Assembly: GCA_005878095.1 (NCBI GenBank)
Contig: VBNH01000067.1
Coordinates: 1-47,478 of the forward strand
Origin: Gammaproteobacteria bacterium
GTDB taxonomy: Bacteria > Pseudomonadota > Gammaproteobacteria > Steroidobacterales > Steroidobacteraceae
DNA length: 47,478 bases
Direction of reading: 5' to 3'
Position numbers and translations under genes: made by a program. Position 1 is the first letter of the stretch, and the number at the start of each line of letters is the position of its first letter. Under the pieces are notes generated by a model. The model worked only from the letters and a program-made list of their open reading frames with translations. It was not told the DNA's origin and made no database searches. Below, piece by piece: positions 37,709 through 46,785 of the stretch.

Positions 37709-38962
37709 ATGCGACTGCTGTTGATCGAGGAAGACGCGCGCCGCTGCGCGCACATCCGGCAGCGGCTCGTCTCCTGGCGGCCGCAGGCGCAGCTCGTGGT
37801 CCACAACCCGGTATCGCAGGGCGCCCTGGCGCCGGAGTTCCTCGCCCAGGGCTTCGATGCGGTGCTGCTGGCGGATGTCTGGCCCGGTGGCCGCGGTCTC
37901 ACCTGGGCACGCGAGCTGGCCGGCCGTACGGGATTTGCGCCGCTGGTGCTGCTGTGCGGCGCGGACGCTTCCGCGGCGCGCGATGCCGCGGCGCTGGGCG
38001 CCTATACCCTGAGCCACGAGGACCTCGATCGCGACACCTTCGCGCAGGTGCTGACCGCGGCCGAGGGGCGCCAGGCGCACGCGCGCGCAGTGTGGCGCAC
38101 CAGCCGCGCGGGGCTTGAGACGCAGCGCTTCGGCGATGCGTTCATCCGCGGCTATCGCTGCATCCGCAGACTGGCGGCCGGCCCGATGACCGACCTGTTC
38201 GTCGGAGAGAGCGAGCGCGCCGGGACGCTGGTGGCGCTGAAGGTGGCGCGCGACCGCCAGGACGAGCAGCAGCCGACGTTCGACATGTTCCGCCGTTTCC
38301 TGCAGGAGTACGAGATTGGCCAGCGCATCAACGACCCGGCCGTGGTGCGCCCGTACGACCTGGGCGTGAGCGACGAGCACGCCTGGCTGGTGATGGAATA
38401 CCTCGCGCTCGGGGATCTGCGCCGGCGCATGCGGACCCGTCTCACGCCGCGCGAGGCGCTGCGCCTGGCCGCCGCCATCGCGCGCGCCCTGGCCACGATT
38501 CACGCGGCCGGGGTGCTGCACCGCGATCTGAAGCCCGGCAACATCATGCTGCGCGAGGACGGCGGCATCGCGCTCATCGACTTCGGCCTGTCCAAGGATG
38601 CCGCCCTCGCCCTCGACGTGACCGACTCCGGCACCATTTTCGGCACGCCGCACTACATGAGCCCGGAGCAGGGCCACGGGGAGCCGGTCGATGCGCGCAG
38701 CGACCTGTACAGCCTCGGCGTCATCCTGTTCGAGATGCTCACCGGGCAGAAGCCCTACCGCGCCCAGAACCCCATGGCGATCGTCTACAAACACCGCAAG
38801 GAGCCGGTGCCGCAGCTGCCGCCACAGTTCGCGGCCGTGCAACCGGTGCTCGAGGGGCTGCTGGCGAAGGCGCCCGCGGATCGCTTCGCCGGCGCGCTGC
38901 AGGCGGCCGAGGCGTTGCAGGGGACGCTCGATCGGTGGCTGGCCCGCGGAGCGCAGCCGTGA
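37709..38962 (+). CDS. Serine/threonine kinase with N-terminal degenerate receiver domain
   Basis: Residues 1-120 fold like a receiver (LLLIEEDA acidic pair), but the phosphoacceptor position is Ala (A55 in LLADVWPGG, with Asp shifted one place) and the conserved Lys is replaced (LSHEDL), so aspartyl phosphorylation is unlikely. Residues 148-410 form a Hanks kinase: ATP lysine K178 in VALKVA, HRDLKPGN (from 271), DFG (291-293), MSPEQ. The glycine loop is divergent (LAAGPMTDLFVG) and lacks GXGXXG. No membrane segment is seen. ATG 37709 starts the first beta strand. Its stop overlaps the GTG of miaE. Targets unknown. Confidence 0.88.
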   Translation: MRLLLIEEDARRCAHIRQRLVSWRPQAQLVVHNPVSQGALAPEFLAQGFDAVLLADVWPGGRGLTWARELAGRTGFAPLVLLCGADASAARDAAALGAYTLSHEDLDRDTFAQVLTAAEGRQAHARAVWRTSRAGLETQRFGDAFIRGYRCIRRLAAGPMTDLFVGESERAGTLVALKVARDRQDEQQPTFDMFRRFLQEYEIGQRINDPAVVRPYDLGVSDEHAWLVMEYLALGDLRRRMRTRLTPREALRLAAAIARALATIHAAGVLHRDLKPGNIMLREDGGIALIDFGLSKDAALALDVTDSGTIFGTPHYMSPEQGHGEPVDARSDLYSLGVILFEMLTGQKPYRAQNPMAIVYKHRKEPVPQLPPQFAAVQPVLEGLLAKAPADRFAGALQAAEALQGTLDRWLARGAQP

Positions 38963-39600
38963 GCGCGCGCTCGCTACGCGCGGCCGGTGCAGCACCGCTG
39001 GCCTCGATCCTGCGCGCGCCGACCCCGCCGCGCTGGGTCGAGGATGCCGTCGGCCACCTGCCCGAGCTGCTGCGCGATCATGCCAACTGCGAGAAGAAGG
39101 CCGCCTCGAGCGCGCTCGCCCTGATGTTCGCCTACGCCGAGGACACCCCGCTGGCGCTGGCGCTGTCGCGCCTGGCGCGCGAGGAGCTGCGGCATTTCGA
39201 GCAGGTGGTGAGAGCCATGAGCGCGCTCGGGGTTCCCTGCGCGCGCCAGCGCCCCGGTCGTTACGCGCAGCAGCTGCGCCGCGCGCTGCGCAGCTCCGAT
39301 CCCGGGCGCAAGCTCGATCTGCTGCTCGCCGCCGCCCTGATCGAGGCGCGCTCGGCCGAGCGTTTCCAGTTGCTCGCGGTGCGCGTGCCGGCGCCGCTCG
39401 CGCGGCTGTACCGGGAGCTGGGAGCTTCCGAGGCGCGACACTTCGAGGTGTACACCGGACTTGCCTGCGGCGTCGCCCCCGCACAATGGCAGGCGCGGCT
39501 CGGGGAGCTCGCGGCGCGCGAGGCGGAGCTGGTGACAACCCCCGAGCGCCTGCTGCGTTTTCACTCCGGGCCGTTGCATCTGCGGCCGACCCCGGCCTGA
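38959..39600 (+). CDS. miaE: tRNA-(ms2io6A37) hydroxylase
   Basis: MiaE hydroxylates the isopentenyl group of ms2i6A37 in tRNAs reading U-codons, using oxygen and a di-iron site. The 213-residue protein has the ferritin-like motif set: DHANCEKKAA, the REELRHFEQV pair and SEARHFEVYTGLA. GTG 38959 overlaps the kinase stop (GTGA), so its translation probably depends on the kinase gene. The next gene starts 13 bases later. Pairing of MiaE with a Ser/Thr kinase is not a usual context. Confidence 0.93.
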   Translation: MSARSLRAAGAAPLASILRAPTPPRWVEDAVGHLPELLRDHANCEKKAASSALALMFAYAEDTPLALALSRLAREELRHFEQVVRAMSALGVPCARQRPGRYAQQLRRALRSSDPGRKLDLLLAAALIEARSAERFQLLAVRVPAPLARLYRELGASEARHFEVYTGLACGVAPAQWQARLGELAAREAELVTTPERLLRFHSGPLHLRPTPA

Positions 39601-39612
39601 CAGTTGCTTACA

Positions 39613-40332
39613 ATGAGCGAGCGTCCGCACCTGTTGATCGTCGATGACGACCGCGAGATTCGCGGCCTGCTCGCCCAGTACCTCGAGAAGCACGATTTCC
39701 GCACCACCGCGGTAGCCGACGGGAGGGAGATGCGGCGCGTCATGGAGCGCTCGCACGTCGACCTGCTGGTGCTCGATCTGATGCTGCCGGGGGAAGACGG
39801 CCTGTCACTGTGCCGCGAGCTGCGCAGCCGCTCGCAGGTGCCGATCATCATGCTCACGGCGCGCGGCGAGGACGTCGATCGCATCGTCGGGCTCGAGCTC
39901 GGGGCGGACGACTACCTGGGGAAGCCCTTCAACCCGCGCGAGCTGCTGGGCCGCATCAAGGCGATCCTGCGCCGCACGGCGCACGCGCCGCGGGACCCGA
40001 GCCCGGAGAGCGTGCGCGGCTTTTCCTTCGGCGGCTGGCGGCTCGATACCATCACCCGCACCCTCGCCGACGCCTCCGGCCGGGAGGTCGCCCTCAGCGG
40101 CGCGGAGTACCGGCTGCTGGCGGTGCTGCTCGGATCGGGCAACCGCGTGCTCAGCCGCACGCAGCTGACCGAGTTGCTGCGCGGCCGCGACGCCGATCCC
40201 TTCGACCGCAGCATCGACGTGCGCGTCAGCCGCCTGCGGCAGATCCTGGGCGATGACGCGCGCGCCCCGCACATCATCAAGACCGTCTACGGCGAGGGTT
40301 ACGTGGTCGGCGTCAATGTCGTGAGCGACTGA
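39613..40332 (+). CDS. OmpR-family response regulator of a CpxP-linked two-component system
   Basis: The 239-residue protein has a receiver domain (VDDDREIRG, phosphoacceptor D55 in VLDLMLPGEDG, LGKPFNP lysine) and a C-terminal winged helix (SGAEYRLLAVLL, VYGEGYVV). ATG 39613 was preferred over TTG 39604. The cognate kinase follows after 2 bases and a CpxP/Spy-like gene lies downstream, so the system may control envelope or metal stress genes. Confidence 0.95.
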   Translation: MSERPHLLIVDDDREIRGLLAQYLEKHDFRTTAVADGREMRRVMERSHVDLLVLDLMLPGEDGLSLCRELRSRSQVPIIMLTARGEDVDRIVGLELGADDYLGKPFNPRELLGRIKAILRRTAHAPRDPSPESVRGFSFGGWRLDTITRTLADASGREVALSGAEYRLLAVLLGSGNRVLSRTQLTELLRGRDADPFDRSIDVRVSRLRQILGDDARAPHIIKTVYGEGYVVGVNVVSD

Positions 40333-40334
40333 AA

Positions 40335-41768
40335 GTGCGGGCTCAAGCGATGCGCCTGTCCCCGTGGCCACAATCGCTGTTCGGCAGGCTGCTCGCGGCA
40401 TCGGTGGCGGCGGTGCTGCTGGCGCAGGCGGCGGGCCTGTTCCTCATCGCCCAGGAGCGGGAGCGCTTCGTGCTGCAGGGGAGCGTGCGCGAGTGGGCGC
40501 GCCGCATCGCCGAGACCACTCTCATGCTGCAGGCGCTGGACGGCGCCGAGCGTGCCGCGGCGCTCGGCCGGCTGTCGGCGCTGCCCGAGCCGTTGCACCT
40601 GCCGCACCCGCCCCCGGTCGCTCACGGGCACCCGGGAGGTGCGGGGCAGCGCGGCTTCGTGCGCCTGCCGCTGCTGTCGGATTTCGAGCGCACCCTGGAG
40701 GATCAGGTGCACAGTGCGCTCGGCCCGGCGTACCTGGTCGAGGTGAGCGACACGCCCGAGCCCGCGCGGCCGGCGATCGCGGTGCCGGTGCCGTTCTTCG
40801 AAGCGCACGAGCTCGCGACCCACCCGGGCAGCGCACGGCACTACGACGTGAGCGTGCGTCTGCCGGACGGCGCGCCGCTGCTGTTCCGGGTGGAGAGCCT
40901 GCCGGAGGGGGCCCCGCTCCCGCGGCACCTGTTCGCCAACCTGGGGCTGCTGCTGCTCATCCTGGTGATCGTCCTGTACGTCGCGGCACGCAACATCACC
41001 CGGCCGCTGTCGGAGCTGGCGCGCGCCGCGCACAGCGTCGGCCGCGATGCGCGCCCGGCGCAGCTGCAGGAGCGCGGTGCCCGCGAGCTGCGCGACGCGG
41101 CACGCGCCTTCAACACCATGCAGGACCGCCTGCGGCGCTACCTCGACAGTCGCACCCGGGTGCTGGCCGCGATGTCGCATGACCTGAAGACCCCGCTGAC
41201 GCGGCTGCGGCTGCAGGTCGAGACACTCGACAATCCCCCCCTGCAGGAGCGCATCGGCCGCGAGCTCGACGAGATGGAGGCCATGGTCCGCGAGGCGCTG
41301 GCCCTGTTCCGCGGCATCGAGGACGGCGAGCCGCCGGCCGCCCTCGACCTGAACACGCTGCTCGGCAAGGTGTGCGCGGAGTTCACCGACATGGGGCGGC
41401 AGGTGAGCCTCGCCGGCCACGCTGCGCAGCCCCTGACGGCCAAGCCGCAGGCACTCAAGCGCTGTCTCACGAATCTCGTGGCCAACGCCACCACATTCGG
41501 CACGCGCGCCGACATCCTGGTCGAGGATGGGCCGGTGGTCGCGATTCGGGTGCGCGACAGGGGTCCCGGCATTCCCGCGCAGGAGCTGGAACGGGTGTTC
41601 GAGCCGTTCTACCGCCTCGAGTCCTCCCGCAACCGCGACAGCGGCGGCACGGGCCTGGGGCTGTCCATCGCCCGCGACATCGCGCAGGCGCACGGCGGAT
41701 CGCTTACCTTGTCCAACCTCCCCGGCGGTGGGCTGGAAGCGGCGCTGCTGCTGCCGCGGGAGCGATGA
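40335..41768 (+). CDS. Sensor histidine kinase with histidine-rich periplasmic domain
   Basis: Over 477 residues: transmembrane helix 17-39, a periplasmic domain 40-199, second helix 200-217, HAMP 218-271, DHp with H282 in AAMSHDLKTPLTR, and ATPase boxes TNLVANAT, DRGPGIP and GGTGLGLS. The periplasmic domain has a cluster at 88-99 (LHLPHPPPVAHGHP) and further His at 126, 158, 163 and 169, suggesting metal binding. GTG 40335 lies 2 bases after the regulator; ATG 40350 is an alternative. Phosphorylation of the adjacent OmpR-type regulator is inferred from gene order. Confidence 0.94.
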   Translation: MRAQAMRLSPWPQSLFGRLLAASVAAVLLAQAAGLFLIAQERERFVLQGSVREWARRIAETTLMLQALDGAERAAALGRLSALPEPLHLPHPPPVAHGHPGGAGQRGFVRLPLLSDFERTLEDQVHSALGPAYLVEVSDTPEPARPAIAVPVPFFEAHELATHPGSARHYDVSVRLPDGAPLLFRVESLPEGAPLPRHLFANLGLLLLILVIVLYVAARNITRPLSELARAAHSVGRDARPAQLQERGARELRDAARAFNTMQDRLRRYLDSRTRVLAAMSHDLKTPLTRLRLQVETLDNPPLQERIGRELDEMEAMVREALALFRGIEDGEPPAALDLNTLLGKVCAEFTDMGRQVSLAGHAAQPLTAKPQALKRCLTNLVANATTFGTRADILVEDGPVVAIRVRDRGPGIPAQELERVFEPFYRLESSRNRDSGGTGLGLSIARDIAQAHGGSLTLSNLPGGGLEAALLLPRER

Positions 41769-41834
41769 GCCGTCAATGGCTGGCACCGCAGTCAACGCAC
41801 GGCTCATCGCGGCGCGGGCTCACCTTCACACTCC

Positions 41835-41875
41835 CTAACGATTGCTCACGGCTGCGCCTGCCGCCGGCCCGTTAG
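41835..41875. promoter_or_regulatory. Inverted CTAACG/CGTTAG pair upstream of the CpxP-like gene
   Basis: CTAACG (41835-41840) and CGTTAG (41870-41875) are inverted and 29 bases apart in the 156-base gap between the sensor kinase and the CpxP-like gene. Spacing is long for one operator. No clear promoter hexamers were found in this gap. Confidence 0.25.
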
Positions 41876-41924
41876 CGTGGTCACCGCAATGCCGATGTTG
41901 GCACCGCCGCGCAAGGAGAGACTC

Positions 41925-42344
41925 ATGAAAGCCACCGTACTCGCGCTCACCGCCTTATGGGCAGGCGCACTCATCGCCCAGACCCCGGCCCCGCCGCCGC
42001 AACACGCCGCTCACCCGGATCACCTGGAGAAGCTCGCGACGCTGCTCGATCTGACCGACGCGCAGCAGACCCAGGTGCAGGCGATCCTGCGGGAGGAGCA
42101 CGCCAAGATCAGGGCCGCCCACGAGCAGGCCATGGTGTCCGGCATCCAGCCCGATCCAGAGCAGATGCGGGCCCTGCACCAGCAGATCAGGCAGGAGACC
42201 CTGCAGAAGCTCACGCCGGTGCTGTCGGCATCGCAGCTGAAGAAGTTCCAGACGCTGCAGGAGATGCACGGTGAGATGAGGCACCACTTCGGGCACGGCG
42301 CACCGCCGGGCAGCGCCAGCACGCCGCCCCCCGCGCAGAACTGA
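41925..42344 (+). CDS. Periplasmic CpxP/Spy-like protein
   Basis: The 139-residue product has a signal peptide (MKATVLALTALWAGALIAQ) and a helical LTxxQ-type core: LATLLDLTDAQQTQVQAIL followed by long amphipathic helices and LQKLTPVLSASQLKKFQTL. Family members are small periplasmic chaperones or inhibitors of envelope sensor kinases. The C-terminal part is His/Met-rich (MHGEMRHHFGHG), which may bind metal. ATG 41925 has the ribosome binding site AAGGAGAG; the longer open frame from 41877 would hide the signal peptide. The gene follows the His-rich sensor kinase and is its likely partner or target. Confidence 0.85.
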   Translation: MKATVLALTALWAGALIAQTPAPPPQHAAHPDHLEKLATLLDLTDAQQTQVQAILREEHAKIRAAHEQAMVSGIQPDPEQMRALHQQIRQETLQKLTPVLSASQLKKFQTLQEMHGEMRHHFGHGAPPGSASTPPPAQN

Positions 42345-42377
42345 CCGTGCCGCGCACCGGCGCTTGCCGTAAGCCGC

Positions 42378-43103
42378 TCACGGGCGCGGCAGCTCGCGCA
42401 GCTGGTATTTGCCCCGCTCGCAGCTCAGGTAGCTCCCCTGCTCGTACCAGGCGCCGAGCACGATGCGCTGTGCCGGACCGCCCTCGGTCTGCAGCTCGTG
42501 CATGCCCGGGCGGTGCGTGTGCCCGTGGATCATGCGCCGCACCCGGGCGGCCCGAAACGCCGCGGCCACCGCGCCGGCATTCACGTCCATGATGTAGGGT
42601 ACCGTGCGCGCGGTGTGCCGCCGGCTGCCGGCGCGCGCCTCATCGGCCAGCAGCTCCCGGTGCGAGCGCGGCAGGGCGAGGAAGCGCTGCTGCCAGTCCC
42701 GGCTGCGCACCAGGCTGCGCAGCTCCTGATAGGGATGATCGTCGGTGCACAGCGCATCGCCGTGCGTGAGCAACACCTGCTCGCCATCGAACTGCGCCAC
42801 CACGGGATCCGTCAGCAGGCGGCAGCCGCTGCGCTCGCAGAAACCCTCACCGAGCAGGAAGTCGCGGTTGCCGTGCAGCGCGAAGCAGGCGACGCCGCGC
42901 CTGGTAAGGGCGCGCAGTCCGCGGCACACCCGGTCTTTCTGCGGATCCGGGTCGTCATCGCCCACCCACGCCTCGAACAGGTCGCCGAGGATGTAGAGCG
43001 CCTCGGCGGTGGCGGCCTCGGTGGCGAGAAAGGCGAGGAACTGCTCGGTGGCCCCGGGCGCGCCGGCATCCAGATGCACGTCCGAGACGAACAGGCGCGC
43101 CAC
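42378..43103 (-). CDS. lpxH: UDP-2,3-diacylglucosamine diphosphatase
   Basis: LpxH cleaves UDP-2,3-diacylglucosamine to lipid X in lipid A synthesis at the inner membrane face. The 241-residue protein has the metallophosphoesterase motifs in order: SDVHLD, GDLFEAWVGDDD, GNRDF, THGDALCTDD and HGHTHRP. The GTG start lies 5 bases after the cyclophilin stop, so both are on one transcript. The lpxH-cyclophilin-cysS association resembles the E. coli lpxH-ppiB-cysS region. Confidence 0.96.
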   Translation of the reverse strand: MARLFVSDVHLDAGAPGATEQFLAFLATEAATAEALYILGDLFEAWVGDDDPDPQKDRVCRGLRALTRRGVACFALHGNRDFLLGEGFCERSGCRLLTDPVVAQFDGEQVLLTHGDALCTDDHPYQELRSLVRSRDWQQRFLALPRSHRELLADEARAGSRRHTARTVPYIMDVNAGAVAAAFRAARVRRMIHGHTHRPGMHELQTEGGPAQRIVLGAWYEQGSYLSCERGKYQLRELPRP

Positions 43104-43108
43104 GTGCG

Positions 43109-43774
43109 CTACTTCGGCGAGAGGATCGTGTCCTGCCGCGGCGGCGGCACCGGGGTGAGCTCCGGAGCTGCGCGGGTGGCGCCGGCGGCGACAATCTCCA
43201 TCTTCTCGATGATGACCGGCTTCAGGGGCGCATCCGACTTGAACGGTCCGGCCGCGCCGGTGGGCGTCTCGCCGATGCGATCGATGACCTCCATCCCCTG
43301 CACGATGCGGCCGAAGACCGTGTAGCCCCAGCGGGTCGGCACCGGATCCAGATCCGAATTGTCGACCAGGTCGACGTAGAACTGTGCGTTGCCGGAGTGC
43401 GGCGCATCCCCGCGCGCCAGACCGACGGCGCCGCGCTTGTTCTGCAGCCCGTTGCCGGACTCGTTGACGACGTTTTCGTGCGCCGGCTTGAGAGCGTAGC
43501 TGGTGGCATCGTGCCCGCCGCCCTGGATGACGAAGTTCGCCACCACGCGGTGGATCAGGGTGCCGGAGTAGAAGCCCTCGCGCACGTAACGCAGGAAGTT
43601 CGCCGCGGTGAGGGGGGAGCGGTCCTGGCGCACTTCGATGACGAACTCGCCCATATTGGTCGTGACCTTCACCTGCGGATTCGGCTCCTCGGCGCGCGCC
43701 TCACCGTGCGGCAGCATGACGGCGAGCAGCAGCGTCGCGAGGGCGCCGCTGCGGGTGCGGGGCGAAATGGACAT
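43109..43774 (-). CDS. Periplasmic cyclophilin-type peptidyl-prolyl isomerase
   Basis: The 221-residue product has a signal peptide (residues 1 to about 27, cleavage near ARAEE) and a cyclophilin domain with VTTNMGEFVIEV, FYSGTLIHRVVANFVIQGGG (active-site Arg in HRV) and SGNAQFYVDLVDN. This is PpiA-like by location, though a neighbouring lpxH resembles the ppiB locus. ATG 43774 is supported by GGAGG 6 bases upstream. The C-terminus has a Pro-rich tail of about 20 residues beyond the domain. Confidence 0.94.
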   Translation of the reverse strand: MSISPRTRSGALATLLLAVMLPHGEARAEEPNPQVKVTTNMGEFVIEVRQDRSPLTAANFLRYVREGFYSGTLIHRVVANFVIQGGGHDATSYALKPAHENVVNESGNGLQNKRGAVGLARGDAPHSGNAQFYVDLVDNSDLDPVPTRWGYTVFGRIVQGMEVIDRIGETPTGAAGPFKSDAPLKPVIIEKMEIVAAGATRAAPELTPVPPPRQDTILSPK

Positions 43775-43811
43775 CGAATCCTCCGGGGTTGGACACGCGC
43801 CGGCCGCGAAT

Positions 43812-43817
43812 TCTATA
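43812..43817 (-). promoter_or_regulatory. Extended -10 for the cyclophilin-lpxH pair
   Basis: On the minus strand TGCTATAGA gives a TGn-extended -10 (TATAGA) about 38 bases before the cyclophilin ATG. It lies in the 102-base divergent gap shared with gltX. Confidence 0.45.
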
Positions 43818-43876
43818 GCAGGCGGCAGGGGCGCGGCGCTTTGTTGAGATTCGTGCGTTTCCCGTACCATGGACCA

Positions 43877-45310
43877 ATGAGCGCGAGCGCGATGTCACCT
43901 CCGGGCGGGCAGCCGCAGCCGGTCACCCGCTTCGCCCCGAGCCCGACCGGCGAGCTGCACCTGGGGAACGCGCGCACCGCGCTGTTCAACCTGCTGCTGG
44001 CGCGCCGCGGCGGGGGGCGTTTCCTGCTGCGCATCGAGGACACCGACACCGAGCGCAGTCGCGAGGCGCACACCACCGCGCTCATGGCGGACCTGCGCTG
44101 GCTCGGCATCGACTGGGACGCGGGCCCGGATCGGGAGGATGACAGCGGGCCCTACCGCCAGTCGCAGCGCGGTGCGCTGTACGCGCGGCAGTTCGCGCTG
44201 CTGGAAGCTCGCAGGATGGTCTACCCATGCTTTTGCACGGCGCTGGAACTGGAGCTGTCGCGCCGCGCGCAGCTCGCCGCGGGCAAGCCGCCGCGCTACG
44301 CCGGCACCTGCCGCGACCTCACCCTGGATGAGCGCGTGCGTCGTCAGGCACAGGGGCTCGCGGCCACGCTGCGCTTTCGCGTGCCGCGCGGGGAGCGCGT
44401 GACGTTCGAGGACTTCGTGCACGGTCCGCAGAGCTTCCCGACCGATGACATCGGCGATTTCGTGGTGCGGCGCGCCGACGGCTCGGCGGCTTTCTTCTTT
44501 TCCAACGCGGTGGACGATGCCTGCATGGGAGTGACGCAGGCGTTGCGCGGCGAGGATCACCTCACCAACACTCCGCGGCAGCTGCTCATTCTCGCGGCTC
44601 TGGGCCTGGCGGCACCGGCCTACGGCCACGTGGCGCTCATCGTCGGCGCCGACGGCGCGCCGCTGTCCAAGCGCCACGCGGCGGTGAGCGTGCGCGAATA
44701 TCGCGAGCGCGGCTACCAGCCGCTCGCCCTCGCCAATCACCTGTTCCGGCTCGGGCACTCGACCCCGCTCCATGGGCTGCTCACGCTCGAGGAGATGGCG
44801 CGCGCATTCGATGCGGCACACCTGGGGCGCGCGCCGGCGCGCTTCGACGAGCAGCAGCTGCTGGTGTGGCAGAAGGATGCCGTGCATGCGCTCTCGCCGC
44901 AGGCCGCGCGCGCCTGGCTCGCCCCGCTCCTGCCCGCGGGGCTCGACGCGCACGCCACCGAGGCCTTCATCGCCGCGCTGCTGCCCAACGTGGTGTTGCC
45001 CGAGGACGCGCGGCCGTGGGTGGATATCGTATTCGGCGGGCCGCCGCCCCTGGGTGCAGCCGGCGAGCAGGTGGTGCGCGAGGCCGGCGCGGGCTACTTC
45101 GCCGCCGCCGCCGCCGCCGCGGCTGCGAGCGGCAACGATCTGCCGGCCATCGCCGGCGCGGTGCGCGCGGCGACCGGGCGCAAGGGCGCGGCGCTGTACA
45201 TGCCGCTGCGCGTGGCGCTCACCGGGCGCGAGCACGGACCGGAGCTCGCGCCGCTCCTCAAGGCGATGCCCGCCGGCAAGGCGCGCGAGCGGCTGGCGCG
45301 TTTCGCATGA
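43877..45310 (+). CDS. gltX: Glutamyl-tRNA synthetase
   Basis: GltX charges tRNA-Glu. The 477-residue class I synthetase has the HIGH-equivalent [19 protein letters not shown], the Cys-containing region YPCFCTALE...YAGTCRD, and the KMSKS-equivalent PLSKRH. Length and the C-terminal anticodon domain separate it from the shorter GluQ-RS. The zinc motif keeps three cysteines; the fourth ligand (His in E. coli) appears to be Asp or lost. ATG 43877 was chosen over ATG 43892; neither has a strong ribosome binding site. The stop overlaps the cysS ATG by 4 bases. A nine-alanine run encoded by GCC repeats lies in the C-terminal domain. Confidence 0.94.
   Translation: MSASAMSPPGGQPQPVTRFAPSPTGELHLGNARTALFNLLLARRGGGRFLLRIEDTDTERSREAHTTALMADLRWLGIDWDAGPDREDDSGPYRQSQRGALYARQFALLEARRMVYPCFCTALELELSRRAQLAAGKPPRYAGTCRDLTLDERVRRQAQGLAATLRFRVPRGERVTFEDFVHGPQSFPTDDIGDFVVRRADGSAAFFFSNAVDDACMGVTQALRGEDHLTNTPRQLLILAALGLAAPAYGHVALIVGADGAPLSKRHAAVSVREYRERGYQPLALANHLFRLGHSTPLHGLLTLEEMARAFDAAHLGRAPARFDEQQLLVWQKDAVHALSPQAARAWLAPLLPAGLDAHATEAFIAALLPNVVLPEDARPWVDIVFGGPPPLGAAGEQVVREAGAGYFAAAAAAAAASGNDLPAIAGAVRAATGRKGAALYMPLRVALTGREHGPELAPLLKAMPAGKARERLARFA
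45101..45120 (+). repeat. GCC trinucleotide run in gltX
   Basis: Six successive GCC codons plus GCG, GCT and GCG encode nine alanines in the anticodon-binding domain of gltX. In-frame slippage would change the Ala count only. Confidence 0.85.
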
Positions 45311-46740
45311 TCCGCATCCACAACTCCCTCAGCGGGGAGAAGCAGGAACTCAGTCCCATCACGCCGGGCAGCTTGCGCATGTACGTGTGCGGCCTCACGG
45401 TGTACGACTACGTGCACATCGGCCACGCGCGCATGCTGCTCGTGTTCGACGTCGTGAGCCGCTATCTGCGCCATCGCGGCTACCGCCTCACCTACGTGCG
45501 CAACATCACCGACATAGACGACAAGATCATCCGGCGCGCCGCCGAGAATGGCGAGCCGACGGGCAAGCTCACCGAACGCTTCATCGCGGCCATGAATGAG
45601 GATTGCGGGCGGCTCGGCATCGAGCGCCCGGATCATGAGCCGCGCGCCACGCAATACGTGCCGCAGATCATCGCCATGGTGGCGCAGCTGCTGGCAAAGG
45701 ATTACGCCTACCTGGCCGCCAACGGGGATGTCATGTACGCGGTGGCGCGCTTCGCCGGCTACGGCCGGCTCTCCGGCAGGCGCCTCGCCGACCTGCGCGC
45801 CGGTGCGCGGGTCGAGGTCGACGAAGCCAAGCGCGATCCGCTCGACTTCGTCCTGTGGAAGCACGCCAAGCCCGGCGAGCCGGCGTGGGACTCGCCCTGG
45901 GGCGCGGGCCGGCCCGGTTGGCACATCGAGTGCTCCGCCATGTCCACCGCGCTCCTCGGCACGCACTTCGACATTCACGGCGGCGGCATGGACCTCAAGT
46001 TCCCGCATCACGAGAACGAGATCGCGCAGTCCTGCGCCGCGAGCGGAGATGCGTTCGTCAACCTGTGGATGCACAACGGCTTCGTCAACGTGGACGAGGA
46101 GAAGATGTCGAAGTCGCTCGGCAACTTCTTCACCCTGCGCGAGGTGCTGCCGGCGCTGCGCCACCCGGAGGTGCTGCGCTTCTTCGTTCTCTCGAGCCAC
46201 TACCGCGGCCCGATCAACTACTCCCTCGAGCAGCTCGAGCAGGCGGATGCCGCCTTGGGGCGGCTCTACACCGCGCTGCGCGACCTGCCGGCGGTGGCGC
46301 CCGCGGCCGCCGCGCTCACGACGCGCTTCCTCGAGAGCATGGACGATGATTTCAACACTCCCGAGGCGCTGGCGGTGCTGCAGACCCTCACCCGCGAGGT
46401 GAACTCGGCGCGCGACGCGGGCGATGTGGCGCGGGCGGCGCAGCTGGCCGCGGAGCTGCGCTCGCTCGGTGGCGTACTGGGACTACTCGGCGTGGAGCCT
46501 GCGCAATGGTTCCGGCTCGCCAAGCCGGGCGTCGGCGGGCGCGCGACCCAGACAGGTGCCGCCGCGGGTGGGGGCGCGGGCCTGTCCGATGAGGAGATCG
46601 AGGCGCGCATCGCCGCGCGCTCGGCGGCGCGCCGGGCGAAGCACTGGGCCGAATCGGATCGCATCCGCGACGAGCTGGCCGCGGCCGGGGTACTGCTCGA
46701 GGACAAGCCCGGGGGCAAGACCGCCTGGCGGCGTGCGTAG
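45307..46740 (+). CDS. cysS: Cysteinyl-tRNA synthetase
   Basis: CysS charges tRNA-Cys. The 477-residue class I enzyme has the zinc/HIGH region [37 protein letters not shown], the zinc ligands in [11 protein letters not shown], and KMSKSLGN. The C-terminal helical domain is slightly enlarged by a Gly/Ala linker before [12 protein letters not shown] 45307 overlaps the gltX stop (ATGA), so the two synthetases form one operon. Confidence 0.97.
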   Translation: MIRIHNSLSGEKQELSPITPGSLRMYVCGLTVYDYVHIGHARMLLVFDVVSRYLRHRGYRLTYVRNITDIDDKIIRRAAENGEPTGKLTERFIAAMNEDCGRLGIERPDHEPRATQYVPQIIAMVAQLLAKDYAYLAANGDVMYAVARFAGYGRLSGRRLADLRAGARVEVDEAKRDPLDFVLWKHAKPGEPAWDSPWGAGRPGWHIECSAMSTALLGTHFDIHGGGMDLKFPHHENEIAQSCAASGDAFVNLWMHNGFVNVDEEKMSKSLGNFFTLREVLPALRHPEVLRFFVLSSHYRGPINYSLEQLEQADAALGRLYTALRDLPAVAPAAAALTTRFLESMDDDFNTPEALAVLQTLTREVNSARDAGDVARAAQLAAELRSLGGVLGLLGVEPAQWFRLAKPGVGGRATQTGAAAGGGAGLSDEEIEARIAARSAARRAKHWAESDRIRDELAAAGVLLEDKPGGKTAWRRA

Positions 46741-46785
46741 CGACCCAAAGCCCTGCAGGCGCGAACCCGGCGCGGTGCGCCAGGC

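Noticed and set aside
46741..46785. tRNA gene or attachment site next to vapBC
   Set aside because: I could not fold a tRNA, found no direct repeat and no integrase, so no mobile element is claimed.
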